Below, one piece after another: positions 43,001-51,632 of a stretch of 64,000 nucleotides of DNA; the stretch's first letter is position 1; the number at the start of each line of letters is the position of its first letter. Location: positions 1-64,000 of the forward strand of contig VTTJ01000014.1 in assembly GCA_008364785.1 (NCBI GenBank), written 5' to 3'. The notes under the pieces were generated by a model, which was not told the origin of the DNA, did not search any database, and was given only the letters and a program-made list of their open reading frames with translations. This DNA comes from Bacillus sp. BGMRC 2118. GTDB taxonomy: Bacteria > Bacillota > Bacilli > Bacillales > SA4. The translations under genes and the position numbers were made by a program.

Positions 43001-43654
43001 GTTTCTGAATGCTTCTAATACTTCCAATCGCTTAATTGCTCTTGTACGACGTTGACCTTGTGCTGTTTTAAGTTCTTCCTTTAATCCAGTTACTTCTTTT
43101 TCAAGCTCAATATCTTGCAGAAGTTTTTTGACAGCCTCAGCACCCATAGATGCTTGGAATGACTGGCCATACTTTTCGCGATATGCTCGGTATTCCTTCT
43201 CCGATAGTAACTGTTTTCTCTCTAATGGAGTGTCTCCCGTTTCTGTTACAACATAAGAAGCAAAATAAATAACTTCCTCTAACGAACGTGGAGACATGTC
43301 TAACACTAGACCCATACGACTTGGAATTCCTTTAAAATACCAAATGTGAGAAACTGGTGCAGCTAATTCAATGTGACCCATTCGCTCACGACGGACTTTC
43401 GCACGTGTAACTTCTACACCACAACGATCACAGACTACACCTTTATAACGTACACGCTTATATTTACCGCAATGACATTCCCAGTCCTTTGTAGGTCCAA
43501 AAATACGTTCACAGAATAAGCCATCCTTTTCAGGCTTTAATGTACGGTAATTAATTGTTTCTGGCTTCTTAACCTCCCCAAATGACCAAGAGCGAATCTT
43601 GTCAGGTGAAGAAAGTCCAATTTTCATATACTCAAAATTATTGACATCTAGCAA
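40019..43654 (-). CDS. rpoC: RNA polymerase beta' subunit
   Basis: The 1211-aa protein has the zinc ribbon (CHCGKYKRVRYKGVVCDRCG, about residues 60-78), the active-site motif NADFDGDQMAVH (about residue 450) and the bridge helix/trigger loop region (e.g. QLTMRTFHTGGVAG). It is full-length, 180 bases after rpoB, and ends just before the str promoter. Confidence 0.98.
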   Translation of the reverse strand: MLDVNNFEYMKIGLSSPDKIRSWSFGEVKKPETINYRTLKPEKDGLFCERIFGPTKDWECHCGKYKRVRYKGVVCDRCGVEVTRAKVRRERMGHIELAAPVSHIWYFKGIPSRMGLVLDMSPRSLEEVIYFASYVVTETGDTPLERKQLLSEKEYRAYREKYGQSFQASMGAEAVKKLLQDIELEKEVTGLKEELKTAQGQRRTRAIKRLEVLEAFRNSGNEPSWMILDVLPVIPPELRPMVQLDGGRFATSDLNDLYRRVINRNNRLKRLLDLGAPSIIVQNEKRMLQEAVDALIDNGRRGRPVTGPGNRPLKSLSHMLKGKQGRFRQNLLGKRVDYSGRSVIVVGPNLKMYQCGLPKEMALELFKPFVMKELVERGLAHNIKSAKRKIERVQPDVWDVLESVIKEHPVLLNRAPTLHRLGIQAFEPTLVEGRAIRLHPLVCTAYNADFDGDQMAVHVPLSAEAQAEARLLMLAAQNILNPKDGKPVVTPSQDMVLGNYYLTLERAGAIGEGMVFKDTNEALIAYQNGYAHLHTRVAVHAGSLNNQTFTEEQNNMLLLTTVGKLIFNEILPESFPYINEPTQYNLEKETPEKYFVAKGTDIKKEIESREEIAPFKKKYLGNVIAEVFKRFKITDTSKMLDRMKDLGFRYSTKAGITVGVSDIIVLPEKEVIINEAQGKVDTVLKQFRRGLITDEERYDRVISIWSAAKDVIQGKLMESLDNLNPIFMMSDSGARGNASNFTQLAGMRGLMANPAGRIIELPIKSSFREGLTVLEYFISTHGARKGLADTALKTADSGYLTRRLVDVAQDVIVREDDCGTDRGLVVASLKDGTEVIEKLDERLIGRYARKAIKHPETNEVLVEENGLITEDIARIITEAGIEEVRIRSAFTCNTRHGVCKKCYGRNLATGSEVEVGEAVGIIAAQSIGEPGTQLTMRTFHTGGVAGDDITQGLPRIQELFEARNPKGQATISEIDGIVSAISDSRDKQEITIQGEVESKTYVAPYGARIKVTEGQKIERGQELTEGSIDPKELLKVRDITAVQEYLLKEVQKVYRMQGVEIGDKHVEVMVRQMLRKIRVTDAGETDVLPGSLLDVHQFTQANEQVLLDGKQPATGRPVLLGITKASLETDSFLSAASFQETTRVLTDAAIKGKRDELLGLKENVIIGKLVPAGTGMARYRKVSPVSAAQLASEEEGMSLEANSELETEKAY

Positions 43655-43778
43655 GGGGCCTACCTCCCTTAATTTTAACGTCAGGTGCTTAGACTGACCT
43701 TATATGTGGAAATACTATTCAGTTCTAAAACGAAAGGCTACTAGTTACTTTTCTTGTGTAGTGTTTTGAAAGACTGGA

Positions 43779-43807
43779 AAGAGAAATCAATTCACTCGAT
43801 TTCTCTT
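43779..43807 (-). other. Hairpin in the rpoB-rpoC gap
   Basis: A perfect 10-bp stem AAGAGAAATC/GATTTCTCTT (43779-43788 with 43798-43807) with a 9-base loop follows the rpoB stop codon. No U-run follows, so it is more likely a processing or stability element than a terminator. Confidence 0.55.
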
Positions 43808-43834
43808 ATCCCACTCATTCTTTATTACTACACT

Positions 43835-46800
43835 TTAAATTTCGTTTGCTTCTATATCGATATTTAACTTCTCTGTAGACTGATCGTCATCATCGTCAAG
43901 GTCTCTCATCTCAATTTCCTTATCATCACTTGATAAGATTTTGACATCCATCCCTAAACTTTGAAGTTCCTTAATTAATACTTTAAATGATTCTGGAACT
44001 CCTGGTTCTGGTACGTTTTCACCTTTAACAATAGCTTCGTATGTCTTCACACGACCTACAACGTCATCAGACTTAACAGTAAGGATTTCTTGTAATGTGT
44101 ATGCTGCACCGTATGCTTCAAGTGCCCATACCTCCATCTCTCCGAAACGCTGACCACCGAATTGTGCTTTACCACCAAGCGGTTGTTGCGTAACTAATGA
44201 GTATGGTCCAGTTGAACGAGCATGTAATTTGTCATCTACCATGTGAGCAAGTTTAATCATGTACATAACACCTACAGATACACGGTTATCGAAAGGCTCA
44301 CCAGAACGACCATCGTATAATACTGTTTTTGCGTCACGTGACATCCCTGCTTCTTGAAGAGTATTCCAAACATCTTCTTCGTTCGCTCCGTCGAATACAG
44401 GAGAAGCGACATGAATGCCAAGCTTTCTAGCTGCCATACCTAAATGCAACTCTAACACCTGACCGATGTTCATACGTGATGGAACTCCCAGTGGATTTAA
44501 CATGATATCGACTGGTGTACCATCAGGTAGGAATGGCATTTCTTCTTCAGGTAATATACGAGAGATAACCCCTTTATTACCATGTCGTCCTGCCATCTTA
44601 TCCCCTTCAGATATCTTACGCTTCTGAACGATATAAGCACGTACTAATTGGTTAACTCCAGGAGGTAACTCATCTCCATCTTCACGGTTAAACACTTTAA
44701 CATCTAGTACGATACCACCGCCGCCATGTGGTACACGAAGTGAAGTATCACGTACTTCACGAGCCTTTTCTCCAAAGATTGCATGTAATAGACGTTCTTC
44801 AGCTGTCAGCTCAGTTACTCCCTTAGGAGTTACTTTACCTACTAATAAATCACCATCTTTTACTTCAGCACCTACACGGATAATTCCACGTTCGTCAAGG
44901 TTCTTTAGCGCCTCTTCTCCAACGTTTGGTATATCACGCGTGATCTCTTCAGGTCCAAGCTTTGTATCACGAGCTTCTGATTCGTATTCTTCAATATGAA
45001 CAGAAGTATAGACATCATCTTTTACAAGACGTTCACTCATGATAATTGCATCTTCATAGTTGTATCCATCCCATGTCATGAATGCTACAAGGACATTTCT
45101 TCCTAGAGCCAGTTCACCTTTTTCCATAGATGGCCCGTCTGCTAAGATCTCACCTTTCACCACTTCGTCACCTGCACTTACGATTGGACGTTGGTTGTAG
45201 CAAGTACCTTGATTTGAACGGATAAACTTTTGTAATTTATATCGATCTAAATCACCCTTAACCTTTTGACCGTCTACTTCTGTATAGCGTCGTACTAGAA
45301 TTTCCTTCGCTTGTACTTTTTCAACGATACCTGGGTGTTTACAAATAACTGCAGCACCAGAGTCTTTACCTGATACATATTCCATACCAGTACCAACAGT
45401 AGGTGCTTCAGGATTCAACAACGGAACTGCTTGACGTTGCATGTTCGCACCCATAAGTGCACGGTTAGAGTCATCATTTTCTAAGAATGGAATACATGCT
45501 GTTGCAGCAGATACTACTTGTTTTGGAGATACATCCATATAATCAACACGTTCTCTGTGAACAACTGTGTTCTCACCACGGAAACGTGCAACGATATCAG
45601 TATCTACAAATGATCCATCTTCTGACAATCTAGCGTTTGCTTGTGCAACTACATAATTATCCTCTTCATCGGCTGTTAAGTAGTCAATTTGACTTGTTAC
45701 CTTACCAGTTTCCGGGTCAACTTTTCGATACGGTGTTTCAATAAAACCGAATCTGTTTACCTTTGCATAACTAGATAAGGAGTTAATTAATCCGATGTTT
45801 GGACCTTCAGGCGTTTCAATCGGACACATACGGCCGTAGTGAGAGTAGTGAACGTCACGCACTTCAAATCCTGCACGTTCACGAGTTAAACCACCAGGTC
45901 CTAGTGCAGATAATCTACGCTTATGTGTTAATTCAGCTAATGGATTGGTTTGGTCCATGAACTGAGATAACTGTGAACTTCCGAAGAATTCCTTGATAGA
46001 AGCAATTACAGGACGGATATTGATTAATGCTTGTGGTGTAATAGCATTCGTGTCTTGAATAGACATTCTCTCTCTTACCACACGCTCCATTCTAGATAAT
46101 CCAATTCGGAACTGATTCTGTAATAGTTCACCTACAGAACGTAAACGACGATTACCTAGGTGGTCAATATCATCTGTATCTCCCACTTTGTACAATAAGT
46201 TAAAGAAATAACTAATAGAAGCAATGATATCACCAGGTGTGATATTTTTAATACTTTCATCAATGTTTGCATTACCTAATACATTGATTACTCGGTCTCC
46301 TTCACCTTCTACAGGAGCGTATATTTTGATAGATTGCAATGTAATCTCATCTTCAATTACTCCAGCTGATGGGCGAAGAGTTTCAAAACCTATATTCTTC
46401 TCCAATGCAGGTAATACACGGTCAAGCGTACGACGGTCAAGAACAGTACCCTTTTCTACTAGAATTTCACCTGTTTCAGGATCCACTAGAGAGTCTGCTA
46501 ATCGTTGGTTAAATAAACGATTCTTAATATGTAATTTCTTATTAATCTTATAACGACCTACGTTAGCTAAATCATAACGCTTCGGATCGAAAAATCTAGA
46601 TTCTAATAGATTCTTCGCATTTTCCACAGTCGGGGGTTCTCCCGGACGTAAGCGCTCATAGATTTCAAGCAACGCTTTCTCTGTGTTTTCAGTATTATCC
46701 TTATCAAGGGTATTACGTAAATACTCGTTATCCCCTAATAAATCTATGATTTCTTGATCAGAACCAAACCCTAAGGCACGCAAAAGAACCGTTACTGGTA

Positions 46801-47377
46801 GCTTTCGTGTACGATCGATACGAACATAGACTACATCTTTTGCGTCTGTTTCATATTCAAGCCAAGCACCACGGTTTGGAATAACGGTAGCCGTGAATCC
46901 ACGTTTTCCGTTCTTATCAATTTTTCCACTATAATACACACTAGGAGAACGAACAAGCTGAGAAACAATTACACGTTCCGCCCCGTTGATAACGAACGTA
47001 CCTGTCTCTGTCATTAATGGGAAATCTCCCATAAATACATCTTGCTCTTTAACTTCGCCTGTCTCTTTATTAAGTAGACGAACCTTCACCCTTAAAGGTG
47101 CAGAATATGTAACATCTCTCTCTTTTGATTCATCGACAGCATACTTCGGTTCACCTAAGCTATAGTCTATAAACTCAAGTGATAAGTTCCCTGTAAAATC
47201 CTCAATCGGAGAAATGTCCTGAAACATTTCGCGCAATCCCTCATCAAGAAACCATTGATATGAAGAGGTTTGAATTTCAATAAGATTTGGTAATTCTAGA
47301 ACCTCACTAATACGAGCAAAGCTTCTGCGTTGGCGGTGGCGTCCGTACTGAACTAGTTGACCTGTCAACTGATTCAC
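43835..47377 (-). CDS. rpoB: RNA polymerase beta subunit
   Basis: The 1180-aa protein contains the rifampicin region (GSSQLSQFMDQTNPLAELTHKRR), the protrusion and flap domains, and the C-terminal KLAHMVDDKLHARSTGPYS motif. The rifampicin-site residues (Q, D, H, S) are wild type. The C-terminal tail is acidic (DLDDDDDQSTEKLN). A structured leader precedes it. Confidence 0.98.
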   Translation of the reverse strand: MNQLTGQLVQYGRHRQRRSFARISEVLELPNLIEIQTSSYQWFLDEGLREMFQDISPIEDFTGNLSLEFIDYSLGEPKYAVDESKERDVTYSAPLRVKVRLLNKETGEVKEQDVFMGDFPLMTETGTFVINGAERVIVSQLVRSPSVYYSGKIDKNGKRGFTATVIPNRGAWLEYETDAKDVVYVRIDRTRKLPVTVLLRALGFGSDQEIIDLLGDNEYLRNTLDKDNTENTEKALLEIYERLRPGEPPTVENAKNLLESRFFDPKRYDLANVGRYKINKKLHIKNRLFNQRLADSLVDPETGEILVEKGTVLDRRTLDRVLPALEKNIGFETLRPSAGVIEDEITLQSIKIYAPVEGEGDRVINVLGNANIDESIKNITPGDIIASISYFFNLLYKVGDTDDIDHLGNRRLRSVGELLQNQFRIGLSRMERVVRERMSIQDTNAITPQALINIRPVIASIKEFFGSSQLSQFMDQTNPLAELTHKRRLSALGPGGLTRERAGFEVRDVHYSHYGRMCPIETPEGPNIGLINSLSSYAKVNRFGFIETPYRKVDPETGKVTSQIDYLTADEEDNYVVAQANARLSEDGSFVDTDIVARFRGENTVVHRERVDYMDVSPKQVVSAATACIPFLENDDSNRALMGANMQRQAVPLLNPEAPTVGTGMEYVSGKDSGAAVICKHPGIVEKVQAKEILVRRYTEVDGQKVKGDLDRYKLQKFIRSNQGTCYNQRPIVSAGDEVVKGEILADGPSMEKGELALGRNVLVAFMTWDGYNYEDAIIMSERLVKDDVYTSVHIEEYESEARDTKLGPEEITRDIPNVGEEALKNLDERGIIRVGAEVKDGDLLVGKVTPKGVTELTAEERLLHAIFGEKAREVRDTSLRVPHGGGGIVLDVKVFNREDGDELPPGVNQLVRAYIVQKRKISEGDKMAGRHGNKGVISRILPEEEMPFLPDGTPVDIMLNPLGVPSRMNIGQVLELHLGMAARKLGIHVASPVFDGANEEDVWNTLQEAGMSRDAKTVLYDGRSGEPFDNRVSVGVMYMIKLAHMVDDKLHARSTGPYSLVTQQPLGGKAQFGGQRFGEMEVWALEAYGAAYTLQEILTVKSDDVVGRVKTYEAIVKGENVPEPGVPESFKVLIKELQSLGMDVKILSSDDKEIEMRDLDDDDDQSTEKLNIDIEANEI

Positions 47378-47459
47378 CCCTCAAATCAAGCGTATTTATT
47401 TCAAAACAGATCCTTTTAGTAAGTATCTGTAATGATGAACAATGAATAGAACTTTACTA

Positions 47460-47624
47460 GTTTTCATACACCATGAAAACTTAAAGCAAACTACTAATTC
47501 GTAAGACAAAAAGAAAAATGGTTTTACTTTTAGAAAACCACATTTAAACTTGCGTCCTATTGAATTAGTTTTCCCTTGTTATTCAATTAATATACGTATT
47601 TCTTTATAAAATAAACAAGGAAAA
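47460..47624 (-). other. rpoB leader with three stem-loops
   Basis: The roughly 270-base untranslated leader of rpoB has, in transcript order: a long-range stem (47614-47624 with 47569-47580, one bulge); a hairpin TGGTTTT/AAAACCA (47519-47525 with 47534-47540) followed by a U-rich tract (plus-strand A-run 47508-47518), like an attenuator; and a perfect 8-bp stem GTTTTCAT/ATGAAAAC (47460-47467 with 47473-47480). The rest of the 47378-47693 gap holds the promoter. Confidence 0.6.
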
Positions 47625-47645
47625 TTTACATATTTGCATTATATA

Positions 47646-47674
47646 ATGCTAACATAGGTAAAATTATCCGTCAA
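47646..47674 (-). promoter_or_regulatory. Sigma-A promoter of rpoBC
   Basis: On the minus strand TTGACG (47669-47674), 17 bases and TAGCAT (47646-47651) form a candidate promoter. A perfect TTGACA (47681-47686) lies 12 bases further upstream but lacks a well-spaced -10. The promoter begins just after the stop codon of the methyltransferase gene. Confidence 0.6.
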
Positions 47675-47693
47675 TCATTTTGTCAAGAATTTT

Positions 47694-48296
47694 TTATTGT
47701 TTTTTCGCGCAAATAATAAAATAACCTTTACTCTTTGCTATAACATCAACTGATGTAAACATCGATTTTAATTTTTCAATCGCAGATGGAGCACCTTGCT
47801 TCTTTTGGATTACAATCCACATTTCACCATTAGGCTTTAATTTTGAATAACCAGTCTCAAAGATTTCATGTACAGTTTTTTTTCCGGCACGTATTGGTGG
47901 ATTTGTTAAAATCACTGCATATTCTTCATAATCAATATTTCTTAACGCATCACTGTAATAAATATTTACATTATGTATGCCGTTTATTTCCGCATTTTTT
48001 TTAGCTAATGTCATTGCACGCTCATTTACATCAACCATATCTACTTTTCTAGTTGCAAATTCCTTTGCAATCGAAAGACCGATGGGACCATACCCACAAC
48101 CAACATCAAGTATCTTTCCTTCTGTACTTGGCATTTCAAACGACTCAATTAATAACCTCGAGCCAAAATCTATCTCATTTTTTGAGAATACACCCTGATC
48201 AGTCGTAAATTCAAAACTGCTTCCTCTTAGTGTAAATTGAAATCGTACCGGTTTACTTTCTACAGACGGATTTTGAGAATAATAATGTTCGCTCAT
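47694..48296 (-). CDS. ybxB: RsmC-like 16S rRNA methyltransferase (YbxB)
   Basis: This class I SAM-dependent methyltransferase of about 200 aa has the SAM motif DVGCGYGPIGLSIA (about residue 65) and the catalytic ILTNPPIRAGK. NPP followed by a hydrophobic residue is typical of N2-guanine methyltransferases such as RsmC. The single-domain length equals B. subtilis YbxB. The ATG at 48296 (MSEHYYS) has AAGGGGG upstream and matches the family start; an upstream in-frame start at 48329 is unsupported. Confidence 0.9.
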   Translation of the reverse strand: MSEHYYSQNPSVESKPVRFQFTLRGSSFEFTTDQGVFSKNEIDFGSRLLIESFEMPSTEGKILDVGCGYGPIGLSIAKEFATRKVDMVDVNERAMTLAKKNAEINGIHNVNIYYSDALRNIDYEEYAVILTNPPIRAGKKTVHEIFETGYSKLKPNGEMWIVIQKKQGAPSAIEKLKSMFTSVDVIAKSKGYFIICAKKQ

Positions 48297-48369
48297 AACT
48301 ATCCCCCTTTCTCCAACTAGTATCATCATTCAATTTCATAAATAAACTATTTACTTATTAAATGATATA

Positions 48370-48402
48370 AAAATGAGCTCGCTATTATAGCGAGCTCATT
48401 TT
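48370..48402. terminator. Terminator after rplL
   Basis: A perfect 15-bp stem (48370-48384 with 48388-48402) with a 3-base loop ends in U-runs on both strands. It closes the rplJ-rplL unit. Confidence 0.92.
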
Positions 48403-48410
48403 AACTAACA

Positions 48411-48770
48411 TTACTTAACTTCAACGTTAGCTCCAACTTCTTCAAGTTTAGCCTTCATTTCTTCAGCTTCTTCTTTAGAAACTCCCTCTTTAAGAGCTTT
48501 TGGAGTGTTGTCTACTAAGTCTTTAGCTTCTTTTAATCCAAGACCAGTGATTTCACGAACAACTTTGATAACCTTGATCTTTTGGTCACCAGCGCTAGCT
48601 AGTACTACGTCAAATTCAGTCTTTTCTTCAACAGCAGCAGCACCTGCACCTACCATCGCTACAGGAGCAGCAGCAGTTACACCAAATTCTTCTTCGATAG
48701 CTTTTACTAAGTCGTTAAGTTCTAAAACAGTCATGTTTTTAACTGCTTCAATGATTTGTTCTTTAGTCAT
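48411..48770 (-). CDS. rplL: 50S ribosomal protein L7/L12
   Basis: The 119-aa stalk protein has the N-terminal dimerisation helices (MTKEQIIEAVKNMTVLELND), an Ala-rich hinge and the C-terminal factor-binding domain (KIKVIKVVREITGLGLKEAKD). It recruits translational GTPases. It follows rplJ by 61 bases. Confidence 0.98.
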   Translation of the reverse strand: MTKEQIIEAVKNMTVLELNDLVKAIEEEFGVTAAAPVAMVGAGAAAVEEKTEFDVVLASAGDQKIKVIKVVREITGLGLKEAKDLVDNTPKALKEGVSKEEAEEMKAKLEEVGANVEVK

Positions 48771-48831
48771 GAGAAATATCCTCCTTTTATTTTTAAGCGT
48801 TATTTTGGGTTATGCATATTGTAAAACTAAA

Positions 48832-49332
48832 TTATGCACCTTGTTCTTCTTTTTGATCTGCAACAGCTTTTGCAGCAAGAGCAAGATTGCGAATTGGTGC
48901 TTGTAGCACGCTAAGCAACATAGAAAGTAAACCTTCGCGAGAAGGAAGTTCAGCAAGAGCCTTAACTTCTTCAACTGTTGCGATATTACCTTCGATTACA
49001 CCAGCTTTAATTTCTAACTTTTCGTTTTTCTTAGCGAATTCGTTAAGAATTTTAGCAGGAGCAACAACATCTTCCCCGCCAAATGCAATAGCGTTTGGTC
49101 CAGTTAAGTACTCGTTAAGTCCTTCTAATCCAGCATCAGTAGCTGCACGACGAGTCATAGTGTTTTTGTACACTTTGAAATCAATACCAGCTTCACGAAG
49201 TTGTTTACGTAATTCAGTTACTTGAGATACTGTTAAACCACGGTAGTCAACAACAATTGTTGATTGGCTAGTACGAAGTTTGTCAGCAATTTCAGTTACG
49301 ATTTGTTTTTTTGATTCAACTGCGCTGCTCAT
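48832..49332 (-). CDS. rplJ: 50S ribosomal protein L10
   Basis: The 166-aa L10 (STIVVDYRGLTVSQVTELRKQ, FKVYKNTMTRRA, LPSREGLLSMLLSVLQAP) anchors L7/L12 dimers through its C-terminal helix. It is preceded by the L10 leader and its own promoter. Confidence 0.98.
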   Translation of the reverse strand: MSSAVESKKQIVTEIADKLRTSQSTIVVDYRGLTVSQVTELRKQLREAGIDFKVYKNTMTRRAATDAGLEGLNEYLTGPNAIAFGGEDVVAPAKILNEFAKKNEKLEIKAGVIEGNIATVEEVKALAELPSREGLLSMLLSVLQAPIRNLALAAKAVADQKEEQGA

Positions 49333-49384
49333 TCCTACACCTCCTGTAAGTTACTTTCATCAATACCGATCAATGTGGTGTATT

Positions 49385-49520
49385 AAAAAACCTCTATATC
49401 TTACAGACATAGAGGTAATAATCGACAGCAAATAATTATTTGCATCTTTTATCTAATCACCTCGGTAGGTTATTAAGCTTAATAAAGCCCCTACTGTCTA
49501 CGGTATAAATGATTTGTTTG
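49385..49520 (-). ncRNA. L10 leader with attenuator hairpin
   Basis: The rplJ leader has the conserved L10-binding kink region (AGACAGTAGGGGC ... AACCTACCGAGGT on the minus strand, about 49459-49499), then a terminator-like hairpin CCTCTAT/ATAGAGG (49391-49397 with 49409-49415) followed by six U (49385-49390). Bacillus L10-L12 binding to such a leader is known to cause termination; the layout here matches. Confidence 0.85.
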
Positions 49521-49534
49521 AAACAACATTTTAT

Positions 49535-49563
49535 ATAATACAGCGAATTTCGCTATATGTCAA
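49535..49563 (-). promoter_or_regulatory. Sigma-A promoter of rplJ-rplL
   Basis: On the minus strand TTGACA (49558-49563), a 17-base spacer and TATTAT (49535-49540) lie just after the rplA stop codon, with a leader of about 200 bases. Confidence 0.88.
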
Positions 49564-49582
49564 TATGGTTAATTTTGCAAGC

Positions 49583-50284
49583 CTATTTTACAGGAGCAAA
49601 TGTAGAAGAATCTACTCTTACACCAGGACCCATTGTAGAACTTAATGCAACGTTCTTCACATAAGTACCTTTAGCTGCAGCTGGCTTAACTTTCATAAGT
49701 GTTTCATATACAGTTGCAAAGTTCTCAACAAGCTTTTGATCATCGAAAGAAACTTTTCCAACTGGAACATGAATGATACCTGCTTTATCAACACGGTATT
49801 CAACCTTACCAGCTTTAATTTCGTTAACTGCTTTTGTTACATCAAATGTAACTGTACCAGTCTTAGGGTTTGGCATTAAACCTTTAGGTCCTAATACACG
49901 ACCAAGTTTACCAACTTCACCCATCATGTCTGGAGTAGCAACGATTACATCAAATTCAAACCAACCTTGGTTGATTTTGTTAATGTAGTCAGCATCCCCA
50001 ACATAGTCAGCTCCAGCAGCTTCTGCTTCTTTCGCCTTTTCACCCTTTGCGAACACTAATACGCGTTGAGTTTTACCAGTACCATTTGGAAGTACTACTG
50101 CTCCACGAATTTGTTGGTCAGCTTTCTTAGGGTCTACTCCTAAACGGAAAGCAGCTTCTACAGTAGCATCAAATTTAGCAACACTTGTCTTTTTTACAAG
50201 TTCAACCGCTTCAGCTACAGCGTATGCTTTGTTACGGTCTACAAGCTTAGCAGCTTCTAAATACTTCTTACCTCTTTTAGCCAT
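49583..50284 (-). CDS. rplA: 50S ribosomal protein L1
   Basis: The 233-aa L1 (MAKRGKKYLEAAKLVDRNK, PDMMGEVGKLGRVLGPKGLMP, GTYVKNVALSSTMGPGV) forms the L1 stalk. The ATG at 50284 gives the family N terminus with GGAGG 8 bases upstream; an ATG 6 bases earlier is too close to it. Confidence 0.97.
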   Translation of the reverse strand: MAKRGKKYLEAAKLVDRNKAYAVAEAVELVKKTSVAKFDATVEAAFRLGVDPKKADQQIRGAVVLPNGTGKTQRVLVFAKGEKAKEAEAAGADYVGDADYINKINQGWFEFDVIVATPDMMGEVGKLGRVLGPKGLMPNPKTGTVTFDVTKAVNEIKAGKVEYRVDKAGIIHVPVGKVSFDDQKLVENFATVYETLMKVKPAAAKGTYVKNVALSSTMGPGVRVDSSTFAPVK

Positions 50285-50303
50285 TTTCATTTCCTCCTAT
50301 ATT

Positions 50304-50372
50304 GTGGTTTTAACGGAATAACCTCCCACGAATAAAGGTTGCGAACATGGAAACTGTCCAAAATCCGCAACC
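50304..50372 (-). other. Structured rplK-rplA gap, candidate L1 regulatory leader
   Basis: GGTTGCG/CGCAACC (50337-50343 with 50366-50372) and a nested GTGG/CCAC plus GGTT/AACC stem (50304-50329) occupy the gap before rplA. In many bacteria L1 binds its own message near this place; an L1-binding role is inferred from location and structure. Confidence 0.5.
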
Positions 50373-50399
50373 CCGGCCATCCATAAGCGAGTCATAGGA

Positions 50400-50825
50400 T
50401 TAGTCTTCGATGACAATACCCATGCTACGTGCTGTACCTTCTACCATTCTCATAGCAGCTTCAACGCTTGCTGCATTTAAGTCAGGCATTTTTTGTTCAG
50501 CAATTTCGCGTACTTTATCACGCTTAACTGTTGCAACTTTCTTCTTGTTTGGTTCACCAGAACCAGACTGAATTCCAGCTACTACTTTTAATAATACTGC
50601 AGCAGGTGGAGTTTTTGTAATAAATGTAAATGAACGGTCTTCAAATACCGTAATTTCAACAGGAATAATTAATCCAGCTTGATCAGCCGTACGCGCATTG
50701 AATTCTTTACAGAATCCCATGATGTTAACACCTGCTTGACCTAGTGCTGGTCCAACTGGTGGTGCTGGGTTCGCTTTACCGGCAGGAATTTGAAGCTTTA
50801 CAATTTTAATAACTTTTTTAGCCAC
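50400..50825 (-). CDS. rplK: 50S ribosomal protein L11
   Basis: The 141-aa L11 (KKVIKIVKLQIPAGKANPAPP, GQAGVNIMGFCKEFNART, ARSMGIVIED) forms the GTPase-associated centre with 23S rRNA. The start is GTG at 50825 with AGGAGG 8 bases upstream; the open frame runs 19 codons further without support. Confidence 0.97.
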   Translation of the reverse strand: MAKKVIKIVKLQIPAGKANPAPPVGPALGQAGVNIMGFCKEFNARTADQAGLIIPVEITVFEDRSFTFITKTPPAAVLLKVVAGIQSGSGEPNKKKVATVKRDKVREIAEQKMPDLNAASVEAAMRMVEGTARSMGIVIED

Positions 50826-50941
50826 GAGACACACCTCCTTAAAGTCCGTGATGTGGTAATAGGGCTTTGCCCTCCCACTCATCCTTCTTTATTAAATAAA
50901 GAATCTATAGTCTTCTAGTAGAAGACATACTGACCTATGCA

Positions 50942-50970
50942 ATGTTACCACTTTTCATTCGTGATTTCAA
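50942..50970 (-). promoter_or_regulatory. Candidate promoter of rplK-rplA
   Basis: On the minus strand TTGAAA (50965-50970), 17 bases and TAACAT (50942-50947) lie just after nusG. Downstream in the rplK leader are two inverted repeats, GTCTTCTA/TAGAAGAC (50910-50926) and TTCTTTATT/AATAAAGAA (50885-50903). Confidence 0.55.
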
Positions 50971-50979
50971 GTTTTTCAT

Positions 50980-51513
50980 TTATAATTTTTCAATTTGAGA
51001 GAAGTCTAGCTCTACTGGTGTTTCACGTCCGAACATATTTACATGCACTTTTGCCTTTTGCTTCACTTTATCAATCTCTTCAATAGAACCTGTGAAGTTA
51101 GCAAATGGACCTTCTGTTACCCTTACACTTTCCTTCAATTCGAAGTCAACATCGATTCTTGTCTGTTCCATACCCATGCGTTTAAGGATAAACGCAATTT
51201 CTTCTGGTTGAAGAGGTGTTGGCTTAGAACCAGAGCCTGCAGAACCAACGAATCCTGTAACACCTGGTGTATTACGAACAACATACCAGGAATCGTCAGT
51301 TACGATAATTTCAACTAATACATAGCCTGGGAATACTTTCTTTTTTGTTACTTTCTTTTTCCCATTTTTTATTTCTGTCTCTTCTTCTTCTGGTACAATT
51401 ACACGGAAGATCTTATCTTGCATTCCCATTGATTCTACACGCTTCTCAAGGTTTGCTTTTACCTTGTTCTCATAGCCAGAATATGTATGAATAACATACC
51501 ATTGTTTTTCCAT
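50980..51513 (-). CDS. nusG: Transcription elongation/termination factor NusG
   Basis: The 177-aa protein has the NGN domain (KQWYVIHTYSGYENKVKANLE, PGYVLVEI, RNTPGVTGFVG) and a C-terminal KOW domain (VRVTEGPFANFTGSIEEID). It binds RNA polymerase and bridges to S10 and Rho. It has its own promoter and an unusual terminator in its leader. Confidence 0.97.
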   Translation of the reverse strand: MEKQWYVIHTYSGYENKVKANLEKRVESMGMQDKIFRVIVPEEEETEIKNGKKKVTKKKVFPGYVLVEIIVTDDSWYVVRNTPGVTGFVGSAGSGSKPTPLQPEEIAFILKRMGMEQTRIDVDFELKESVRVTEGPFANFTGSIEEIDKVKQKAKVHVNMFGRETPVELDFSQIEKL

Positions 51514-51584
51514 GCTAGTTTGGACGCTTGTCCTTCCCTCCCGAAAAATAAAATCTACCTATTTTGCCATTTTAAAGACAAATT

Positions 51585-51605
51585 AAAAAACCCGCTGAAC
51601 GGGTT
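51585..51605 (-). terminator. Terminator between secE and nusG
   Basis: AACCCG/CGGGTT (51589-51594 with 51600-51605) with a CTGAA loop is followed on the minus strand by a run of six U. It lies downstream of the candidate nusG promoter, so it could act on both read-through and nusG transcripts. Confidence 0.8.
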
Positions 51606-51632
51606 TCTTAACAACTTCCTTTAATATCCACC

